From Vulcanimicrobiota bacterium (GTDB taxonomy: Bacteria > Vulcanimicrobiota > Vulcanimicrobiia > Eremiobacterales > Eremiobacteraceae): a stretch of DNA of 10,179 nucleotides. The translations under genes and the position numbers were made by a program. The notes below the pieces were generated by a model that was not told the origin of the DNA, did not search any database, and was given only the letters and a program-made list of their open reading frames with translations. Of the stretch, positions 1 to 5,305 are shown piece by piece; the first letter of the stretch is position 1, and every line of letters starts with the position of its first letter. The DNA is taken from positions 1 through 10,179 of the forward strand of contig JAFANK010000055.1 of the NCBI GenBank assembly GCA_019232725.1, in the 5' to 3' direction.

Positions 1-1846
1 TATTCGGGCATGACAGCCGGTGGATGGAGACGCCTTTGCCTTGGGTGATAAAACCGACGATGGCATCACCGGGGACCGGCGTGCAGCAGCGCGCGAACCT
101 GATGGGCACGTTGTCCGTGCCGCGCACGCGCACACCGGAGGCCTGCCGATCTCGGGTCTTGCGCGTGGGCGCTGTCTGCCGCTGCAGCGGCAGCGGCACG
201 ACTTTCTCGCGTTTATCTTCTTCGCGCAAGCGGCCCAATAGCGAGGCGACCGAGATATCACCGAATCCGATGCCGGCGTACAAGTCATCGAGGGTAGAGC
301 AATTGAACCTGCCGGCCGCTTTGGTTAGCGCCTGTGGCGTTGCGATCTGTGTCAGCTGATTGCGTGCGAGCTCGCGTTCGAGCGTCTCGCGCCCAGCGGC
401 GACGTTTTCCTCGCGCCGGTTCTTGCGGAACCACTGTTTGATCTTGTGCTTGGCGCTGGATGTCTTGCAAATGGAGAGCCAGTCAAGCGATGGGCCAGGA
501 CTTGACTTGTTGACGAGCGCCTCGCAGATGTCGCCGGTGTGGAGCTGGTAATCGAGCGGCACGATCTTGCCGTTGATCTTGGCGCCGATGCAGTGATGAC
601 CGATCGACGTGTGCACGTGGTAGGCGAAGTCGAGCGGCGTGGAACCCGCTGGGAAGCCCATCACGTCGCCTTTCGGCGTGAACACGAAGACCTGATTGTT
701 GAAGAGATCGAGCTTCAGGTTCTCCATGAACTCGCGGCTGTCGCGCATGTCCTCTTGCCATTCAAGCAGGGAGCGCAGCCAGGCGAGCTTCTGGTCGAAG
801 TCGTCACTCGTGCCACCCTCTTTGTAGCGCCAGTGGGCGGCGATGCCGTATTCGCTTGAGCGGTGCATGTCGAGCGTGCGGATCTGGATCTCTATCGGGT
901 CGCCACCCGGTCCGATGACGGTGGTGTGCAACGACTGGTAGCCGTTGGTCTTGGGCATCGCGATGTAGTCTTTGAAACGGCCGGGCAACGGCGTCCACAA
1001 GCTATGGATGATCCCGACCGCACCGTAACAGTCCTTGACCGAATCGACGATGATGCGGATCGCGCTGAGATCGTAGATCTCTGAGAAATCTTTGCCGTGC
1101 TGGAGCTTCTGATATATTGAGTAGAAATGCTTGGGGCGGCCGGAGACATCTGCTTTGATGCCTGCCGCCTCGAAGCGCTGGCGAACATCGGCGATGATCG
1201 CTTGCACGGTCTGCTCGCGGTCGGCGCGACGCTTGGCCACTTTTTCCGCGATGTCGCGGTAGGCTTGTGGATCGATATAGCGCAGGGCCAGGTCTTCGAG
1301 ATCCCACTTCATCTTATAGATGCCGAGGCGGTGGGCGAGCGGTGCGTAGATCTCGAGCGTCTCTTGTGCGATATTCTTCTGCTTGCTCGAGGTCAGGCTG
1401 CTGAGGGTGCGCATGTTGTGCAGCCGATCGGCGAGCTTGATGATGATGACCCGGATGTCTTTGGCCATGGCCAAGAACATCTTACGCAGGTTCTCGACTT
1501 GGACGTCTTCTTTACTCTGGTAGGGGATCTTGGTCAGTTTGGTGAGCGCGTCGACAAGCGAGGCGATGTCGGCGCCAAAACGGCGCTCGATCTCTTCGAC
1601 AGGAACCGTCGTATCCTCGACGACGTCGTGGAGCAGGCTCGCAGCGATGCTTTGCGGGTCCATCTCAAGCTCTGCCAGGATTGACGCCACCGCGAGCGGG
1701 TGGGAGATGAAGCTTTCGCCTGAAGCGCGGGTCTGGCCATCATGGGCATGTTCGGCGAATGAGTAGACGCTCTCAAGCCACGCGGCGTCGACCGCCGGAG
1801 CGTAGCTCTGGACCCTCTCGATCAGTTCGCCGAAGTTGTTCGCCAT
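1..1846 (-). CDS. rel: Bifunctional (p)ppGpp synthetase/hydrolase Rel (RelA/SpoT), 3' end beyond window
   Basis: Stringent-response enzyme: transfers pyrophosphate from ATP to GDP/GTP to make (p)ppGpp and hydrolyses it back; cytoplasmic and ribosome-linked. Translating the minus strand from the ATG at 1846 gives 615 uninterrupted residues to the window edge. The hydrolase HD domain is intact: H49 (SHP), H73-D74 (LLHDVVEDT) and D140 (LADRLHNM). The synthetase domain has GRPKHFYSIYQK (236-247), YDLSAIRIIV (258-267) and RFKDYIAMPK (290-299). The RxKD form is that of bifunctional Rel enzymes, not synthetase-only RelA. A TGS domain covers about 384-447. A helical stretch follows, then a zinc-finger/RIS-type domain with RFARCCTPVPGD (C587, C588), H609 and C613. 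Rel proteins usually have about 720-750 residues, so roughly 110-130 residues, including the ACT domain, lie off the left edge. The start has only a modest ribosome site (AGGCGG, close to ATG). The gene lies 91 bp after apt on the same strand, a common pairing. Identity is very secure; full length cannot be judged. Confidence 0.97.
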   Translation of the reverse strand, partial: MANNFGELIERVQSYAPAVDAAWLESVYSFAEHAHDGQTRASGESFISHPLAVASILAELEMDPQSIAASLLHDVVEDTTVPVEEIERRFGADIASLVDALTKLTKIPYQSKEDVQVENLRKMFLAMAKDIRVIIIKLADRLHNMRTLSSLTSSKQKNIAQETLEIYAPLAHRLGIYKMKWDLEDLALRYIDPQAYRDIAEKVAKRRADREQTVQAIIADVRQRFEAAGIKADVSGRPKHFYSIYQKLQHGKDFSEIYDLSAIRIIVDSVKDCYGAVGIIHSLWTPLPGRFKDYIAMPKTNGYQSLHTTVIGPGGDPIEIQIRTLDMHRSSEYGIAAHWRYKEGGTSDDFDQKLAWLRSLLEWQEDMRDSREFMENLKLDLFNNQVFVFTPKGDVMGFPAGSTPLDFAYHVHTSIGHHCIGAKINGKIVPLDYQLHTGDICEALVNKSSPGPSLDWLSICKTSSAKHKIKQWFRKNRREENVAAGRETLERELARNQLTQIATPQALTKAAGRFNCSTLDDLYAGIGFGDISVASLLGRLREEDKREKVVPLPLQRQTAPTRKTRDRQASGVRVRGTDNVPIRFARCCTPVPGDAIVGFITQGKGVSIHRLSCPN

Positions 1847-1852
1847 CGCCGC

Positions 1853-1870
1853 CTACACTATATATTGTAG
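1853..1870. repeat. Imperfect 18-bp palindrome just upstream of rel
   Basis: CTACAATATATAGTGTAG on the minus strand: the two 9-base halves match as reverse complements except for one mismatched pair (16 of 18 positions symmetric). It ends six bases before the rel start codon and covers the candidate -10 box. It could be an operator or chance AT symmetry. It stands out because the surroundings are GC-rich. Confidence 0.5.
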
Positions 1871-1893
1871 TGTTTGTACGCCCGATGGCACAA
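1864..1893 (-). promoter_or_regulatory. Candidate sigma-70-type promoter for rel
   Basis: In the apt-rel spacer, the minus strand reads TTGTGC (1893-1888), an 18-base spacer, then TACAAT (1869-1864). The -10 box is good (5 of 6 to TATAAT) and the -35 is weak (3 of 6). The expected start near 1857 would leave a leader of only about 11 bases containing AGGCGG. The -10 box lies inside an AT-rich imperfect palindrome (1853-1870). Inference from sequence only; rel may also be read through from apt. Confidence 0.33.
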
Positions 1894-1937
1894 GCGTTCC
1901 CGCCGGGCCGACACAGTCTGCCCGGGATTTTGAGCGT

Positions 1938-2459
1938 CTAGAACGTCATCAGTGTTGTGACCGGCGTCGTGCCCAGCTTGTCACGGCCGTTCAAACTTGC
2001 CAATTCGATAAGGAAAGCGAAGCCGACGACCTGACCCCCGAGCCGCTCGACAAGCGTTTTAGTGGCACCCGCCGTGCCGCCGGTCGCGAGCAAGTCGTCT
2101 GCGATGAGCACCCGTTCACCGTGACCGAGCGCATCTGCATGCACTTCCAACGTGTTGGTCCCGTACTCGAGCGCGTAGTCTGCTTTTAGCGTGTCGTATG
2201 GCAGCTTACCAGGCTTGCGTACGGGGATCAGTCCAGCGTTGAGGGTGTGGGCGAGCGGTGCACCGACGAGGTAGCCCCGCGCCTCGATCGCGACCACGTA
2301 GTCTATCTTCTTGGTGACAAACGGCTCTGCGAGCATGTCGATCGCAGCACGGAACGCCTCCGCGTTCTTGATCAGCGGCGTGATGTCGCGAAAGAGGATG
2401 CCCGGCTTGGGGAAATCCGGGATGGCGCGGACGAGCGATTGGAGCTCGACGACCTGCAC
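1938..2459 (-). CDS. apt: Adenine phosphoribosyltransferase
   Basis: Purine salvage enzyme: adenine plus PRPP gives AMP and pyrophosphate; cytoplasmic and usually a homodimer. The 173-residue product has the usual bacterial length. Visible family motifs are FPKPGILFRDITPLI (16-30), the EARGY segment (59-63), the flexible-loop region RKPGKLPYDT (81-90), and the PRPP-binding motif VLIADDLLATGGTA (117-130) with its two adjacent Asp residues. Translation starts at GTG: no in-frame ATG lies nearby, and a strong AAGGAG site sits seven to eight bases upstream. The gene is 65 bp after the small exported-protein gene and 91 bp before rel, all on the minus strand. The apt-rel pairing is widespread and links AMP salvage to (p)ppGpp metabolism. 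Nothing in the sequence looks broken or transferred. Confidence 0.96.
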   Translation of the reverse strand: MQVVELQSLVRAIPDFPKPGILFRDITPLIKNAEAFRAAIDMLAEPFVTKKIDYVVAIEARGYLVGAPLAHTLNAGLIPVRKPGKLPYDTLKADYALEYGTNTLEVHADALGHGERVLIADDLLATGGTAGATKTLVERLGGQVVGFAFLIELASLNGRDKLGTTPVTTLMTF

Positions 2460-2504
2460 AAGAGGCTCCTTCTCTATACGTTCATGTCGGGTACGTTAAT
2501 GTAG

Positions 2505-2526
2505 AGGCGGCACTTCAGTGCCGCCT
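2505..2526 (-). terminator. Hairpin overlapping the stop codon of the exported-protein gene
   Basis: Perfect 9-bp inverted repeat: on the minus strand AGGCGGCAC, loop TGAA, GTGCCGCCT. The first two bases of the stem belong to the TAG stop of the 2525-2869 gene. The stem is stable, but what follows (CTACATTAACG) is not a T-run. It may be a weak terminator, an attenuator or a 3'-end-protecting structure rather than a classical intrinsic terminator. Confidence 0.5.
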
Positions 2527-2869
2527 ATTGTGAATCCCAAGCCTTCGTGAAGGCGTCGATAAGCGAGCTCGCCTTTTGATCGGTCGGTCCCGTCACCTCG
2601 ACCGCGATGTGATTGGTGAGGCAAAAGACGGTGGCCTGATACGCTCCTTGGTCTGCGTACAGCACGACCGTGCCGCTTTTGTGCACGTTGCCGGACGTGA
2701 CATGTTTGAATCCGCCTCCGGTGAATGCCGCAGATGCCTGCACCGCGCACTTCTCGCCGGTGAGATCCGTTTTCCACTCATTCGTGCTGACCGACTGCCC
2801 GTCGGCCAGCGCAACCCGTGCGGCAAGCATCGTGGCCACAAGAACAACGGCTGCTGATAACTGCTTCAT
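2525..2869 (-). CDS. Small exported protein of unknown function
   Basis: 114 residues, not recognised as a named family. The N-terminus is a clear Sec signal peptide: MKQ, then a hydrophobic stretch LSAAVVLVATMLAARVALA with an A-L-A cleavage site before DGQ (about residues 1-23), so the mature protein is about 90 residues in the periplasm or outside the cell. It has no lipobox Cys. The mature part contains two Cys residues (in EKCAVQ and VFCLTNH), which could form a disulfide, and a Gly-rich segment TGGGFKH; otherwise it reads as a small beta-rich domain. The start at 2869 is chosen because of the signal peptide and a good GGAAGAG ribosome site. The frame stays open upstream to 3043, but that extension reads as non-coding basic sequence. 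It is divergent from the C11 peptidase gene (172-bp spacer) and upstream of apt. Expression is plausible; function is not assignable. Confidence 0.78.
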   Translation of the reverse strand: MKQLSAAVVLVATMLAARVALADGQSVSTNEWKTDLTGEKCAVQASAAFTGGGFKHVTSGNVHKSGTVVLYADQGAYQATVFCLTNHIAVEVTGPTDQKASSLIDAFTKAWDSQ

Positions 2870-2983
2870 CGCTCTTCCTTCACCTATGATGGCAACGCAA
2901 CACGTCTTGGACCCGCACGAGGCGGCGTGCCGGGGGCCCCCTTCGCTTCCAACGCGCGGCGCCCTGCGCTTTGGCGGCCGGTC

Positions 2984-3012
2984 TAGACGTTTGCGATGGC
3001 GGGTGTGATAGT
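2984..3012 (+). promoter_or_regulatory. Candidate promoter of the C11 peptidase gene
   Basis: TAGACG (2984-2989, 4 of 6 to TTGACA), a 17-base spacer, then GATAGT (3007-3012, 4 of 6 to TATAAT) preceded by TGT, which gives an extended -10. The predicted start at about 3018-3020 falls at the centre of the adjacent 20-bp palindrome. Position and spacing are good, box matches are moderate, and there is no experimental evidence. Confidence 0.4.
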
Positions 3013-3030
3013 TGCCGCACGTACGGCAAC
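3011..3030. promoter_or_regulatory. 20-bp palindrome, candidate operator or mRNA hairpin
   Basis: GTTGCCGCACGTACGGCAAC: 7-bp arms GTTGCCG/CGGCAAC are exact reverse complements, and the central ACGT is also self-complementary, so only one base pair breaks the symmetry. It begins at the end of the candidate -10 box and ends at the ribosome site of the C11 gene (GGAGG begins at 3031). As DNA it is a textbook place for a repressor dimer. As RNA the 7-bp stem would sit directly before the ribosome site. I do not recognise the motif as the site of a known regulator. Confidence 0.6.
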
Positions 3031-3041
3031 GGAGGTTCGGC

Positions 3042-4313
3042 ATGCAACAACTAGCGGTCAGCAGCCTTGATCATCACAGCATCGTCTTCGGCGTGTATCG
3101 TGATGGGGACAATAACCTCGATGCGGTGCAAGAACGCAATGTGACCGATTTCGTCAAGGCGACCGCCGCCAACCCCGCACTCAAAGTGGTCGCCGAGGAC
3201 ACTACCCGGGTAGGGCGAGCACCGTTTTTTCGCGGGCAGCTGCGCACGGAATGGTCGACCATCCAAGGCGGCACGCAGCACATCACCCATGTGACCGGCC
3301 CTGAAGACATGTCTGACCGGAACTCGCTTGCCGCGTTTGTGGAACGCACGCTCGAATCTCGCCTGAGCGATCCGTCGTTTTCAAAGGCAGACGTCTGGAT
3401 CGATCTGGTTGACCATGGCGGAGGCGACGGCGGCGGCCTGCAGGCGGACAGCTCGGGCGGGTTCATGTCGTTGCAAGATATCGCAGGCGCGATCGGCGAT
3501 GGGAAGGCCGCCTTCCGCAAGCGTCATCCCGGCGCCGACGACACGGTGCGTGGCGTGCTTGCCAACCAGTGCCTCATGGCCACGGTCGGCTTCGCAGACA
3601 CGCTCTCGCATGTTGGCGTCCGCTATCTCGCAGCCTCGCCGGAGACCATGCTCGCGCCCGGCGTGCCTTCTGCAGCCTTTGCCCAAGCGCTCACCCAGGG
3701 CGGTGACTGGCCGCACGACGCTGTTGATGTCACGATGCACACGCGGTACGGCACTGGTGCGCAGTCGTACCATCCAGCAGCGGCCTTTGACGTGCTCGAT
3801 ATCGACGCTCCCAAGATGGAACACGTGCGATCCACTATCGGCGCATTCAATCAGGCGGTCAGCGGTCTTCCCCACTCTAAGGAAGGCCGGGCCGAACTGA
3901 CAGACATACGTAGCGACCTTCGCGCGGTGCGTGGCATGGTGCGCTTTGACCACTCTGCAGACATGCCGTGGCACGCGGACCGGCCGGCCATTGCGTCCTA
4001 CGAGGCGGTTGCATCAGATGACCGGCTACCACAAGCGCTTCGCCATGTCGCACAGGCCGCAGCAGATGCAGTCGGTGATCTCGTGCTTGCGCACAAGGAA
4101 TCTGCGTCGTTTGGACCCTTCCACGCGTCCTATGCCGATGCGATCGGGCCAACGGTCCACTTGCCGGTCACTGCGCGTTCTTACGACACGTGGGCCGCGC
4201 AAGGGGTCGTCGAAACGCACAATGATTTTTACGACGCGGTACACGGGCGCGATCTTGCAAGGGCGATCGGCGCGTACAACCCGCGCGACGATGCTGCGGG
4301 AGCCGTCGCGTAG
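3042..4313 (+). CDS. Clostripain-type (family C11, clan CD) cysteine peptidase
   Basis: 423-residue cysteine peptidase of the caspase-like fold. Family landmarks in order: GVYRDGDNNLD (17-27, the conserved first strand and DxDNNLE-like motif); the catalytic-His segment DLVDHGGGDGG (121-131, His125); the catalytic-Cys segment ANQCLMATVGFAD (174-186, Cys177); and RYLAASPETMLAPG (194-207), the usual follow-on. The C-terminal half (about 230-423) is typical accessory sequence, with ADAIGPTVHLPVT (365-377) and a W384 region. There is no signal peptide or membrane segment, so the enzyme is predicted to be cytoplasmic, unlike secreted clostripain. A basic cluster RKR at 159-161 between His and Cys could be an autoprocessing site, by analogy with C11 enzymes activated by cleavage in this interval. 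The residue two before the Cys, normally Asp, is Asn175. The start is ATG at 3042 because GGAGG lies five to six bases upstream; an ATG at 3012 in the same frame lies inside the palindrome and lacks such a site. Only plus-strand gene here. Substrate unknown. Confidence 0.9.
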   Translation: MQQLAVSSLDHHSIVFGVYRDGDNNLDAVQERNVTDFVKATAANPALKVVAEDTTRVGRAPFFRGQLRTEWSTIQGGTQHITHVTGPEDMSDRNSLAAFVERTLESRLSDPSFSKADVWIDLVDHGGGDGGGLQADSSGGFMSLQDIAGAIGDGKAAFRKRHPGADDTVRGVLANQCLMATVGFADTLSHVGVRYLAASPETMLAPGVPSAAFAQALTQGGDWPHDAVDVTMHTRYGTGAQSYHPAAAFDVLDIDAPKMEHVRSTIGAFNQAVSGLPHSKEGRAELTDIRSDLRAVRGMVRFDHSADMPWHADRPAIASYEAVASDDRLPQALRHVAQAAADAVGDLVLAHKESASFGPFHASYADAIGPTVHLPVTARSYDTWAAQGVVETHNDFYDAVHGRDLARAIGAYNPRDDAAGAVA

Positions 4314-4342
4314 CTGGAGCTACTCTTTTGCGGGCTAACCCG
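4310..4342. terminator. Weak terminator-like hairpins between convergent genes
   Basis: The 35-bp gap between the C11 peptidase and the CDF gene holds GTAGCT-AGCTAC (4310-4323, over the peptidase stop codon, followed by TCTTTTG on the plus strand) and CGGG-CTAA-CCCG (4331-4342, followed by CAAAAG on the minus strand). Both stems are short. Their position between convergent genes makes a terminator role likely, but neither is a strong intrinsic terminator. Confidence 0.35.
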
Positions 4343-4348
4343 GAACGC

Positions 4349-5305
4349 TTACGTGTCGGGCTCGAGATGGATGAGGACGTGCGCGCGCGGAAACGCATCC
4401 TTTATCGCCACGACAATGAGATCCGACAAGTCGTGTGCCTGTTGTAATGGCATCTCGCCCTTCATCTGTAAGTGGAAGTCGATGAACTCGCCGCCGCCCG
4501 ATCGCCGCGTGCGCAGCTTGTGATATCCAGCGTACAAGTCGCGGTGGCGATCGATGATGGCGCGGATTTGCACCTCGTCTTTGGGCGGGAGCCGGCCGTC
4601 GGTGAGGTCGATCAAAGCTCGCACGCTGACATCATACGCTGATTTGACGATGAGACCCGCGATCATGAGCGAGATGATCGGGTCGATGAGCCAGACATGT
4701 GTGAAGCGAATGGCGATCAGCGCGAGTGCGACGCCCGCGGCCGTCCAGACGTCCGCACGGAGCTGCGCGGCTTCGGCATGGAGCGAAGGTGATTGCTCGA
4801 TGGTCGCGGTCTGGGCAAGACGACGAGACACAAAGATGTTCACGACAGCGGACAACATCATGACGCCGACACCGAGATCGAGATGCGCGATCGGCATGGT
4901 CGATCGTATGCGCTGGATGGCCTCGGCGACGACGACGCCCGCCGTACCAAGGATGAGCAGTGCCTCGAACGCTGCGCCGATGTTCTCGAACTTGCCGTGG
5001 CCGTACGCATGGTCGGCGTCTGCCGGCCGCGCAGCCAGACGAACCGAAACGAGCTGCAGGCTTGTGACCACGAGGTCGACGCCCGAATGCAGCGCTTCGG
5101 AGAGGACGCTCACCGAGCCCGTGAAGAGCCAAACGACCAGTTTGAGGACGACGAGCAACGCGTTGGACGCGAGTGGCACGCGCAAGGCTTGCATGCGCGC
5201 GACGCCCGTCAACCGCAGTGCTTCGTTATAGTTCTTGGTGCCCTGGGAGCTGGTCGTCGGGGACAGGTCGATCTGCGAGCTGTCCGTCTGCGGCGTCGCC
5301 TTCAT
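4349..5305 (-). CDS. Cation diffusion facilitator (CDF) family metal transporter
   Basis: Inner-membrane efflux of divalent metal (Zn, Fe, Co, Mn or similar) by proton exchange, normally as a dimer. 318 residues with six membrane segments, then a cytoplasmic metal-binding domain from about 230. TM2 carries SEALHSGVD with H73 and D77, half of the transport site. DHAYGHGKFENI (98-109) is the conserved loop. TM5 reads AAQLRADVWTA with D185, but position 181, usually His in HxxxD transporters, is Gln. The C-terminal domain shows FIDFHLQMKG (H278), AHDLSD (H291) and VLIHLEP (H313), matching the YiiP-type regulatory sites. ATG at 5305 is chosen for its GGGGAAAG ribosome site and very high third-position GC; it gives an N-terminal tail of about 40 residues and an 80-bp overlap with secF. 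A start at 5194 (Met38) would avoid the overlap and matches the usual family N-terminus. Likely last gene of a secD-secF transcript. Metal unknown. Confidence 0.93.
   Translation of the reverse strand: MKATPQTDSSQIDLSPTTSSQGTKNYNEALRLTGVARMQALRVPLASNALLVVLKLVVWLFTGSVSVLSEALHSGVDLVVTSLQLVSVRLAARPADADHAYGHGKFENIGAAFEALLILGTAGVVVAEAIQRIRSTMPIAHLDLGVGVMMLSAVVNIFVSRRLAQTATIEQSPSLHAEAAQLRADVWTAAGVALALIAIRFTHVWLIDPIISLMIAGLIVKSAYDVSVRALIDLTDGRLPPKDEVQIRAIIDRHRDLYAGYHKLRTRRSGGGEFIDFHLQMKGEMPLQQAHDLSDLIVVAIKDAFPRAHVLIHLEPDT

Larger units (their letters stand above)
2870..3041. other. Divergent intergenic region between exported protein and C11 peptidase
   Basis: 172 bp between two divergently read genes, so it should hold both promoters. 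On the plus side there is a candidate promoter, a 20-bp palindrome and a strong ribosome site, listed separately. On the minus side I see only the ribosome site AAGGAAGAG and no convincing -35/-10 pair. The middle has short GC palindromes (GGGGGCCCCC near 2933-2942 and GTCTAGAC at 2981-2988) with no clear role. No small ORF with a ribosome site is evident. Confidence 0.6.

Noticed and set aside
1127..1684. 185-residue plus-strand open frame opposite rel
   Set aside because: It lies entirely antisense to the well-conserved Rel catalytic domains and shows no family motif or ribosome site; GC-rich codon bias opens such frames routinely.
1..1846. rel as a broken gene, since only short closed frames are obvious on the minus strand here
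   Set aside because: Direct translation from the ATG at 1846 gives 615 residues with no stop to the window edge; the gene is merely cut by the window.
2470..2500. Promoter for apt (TTAACG ... TATAGA, minus strand)
   Set aside because: The spacer is only 15 bases and transcription would begin within or after the ribosome site, so the boxes are probably chance.
2870..3043. N-terminal extension of the small exported protein to 3043
   Set aside because: It would bury the signal peptide behind 58 basic residues, would overlap the C11 promoter region, and lacks a ribosome site; 2869 has one.
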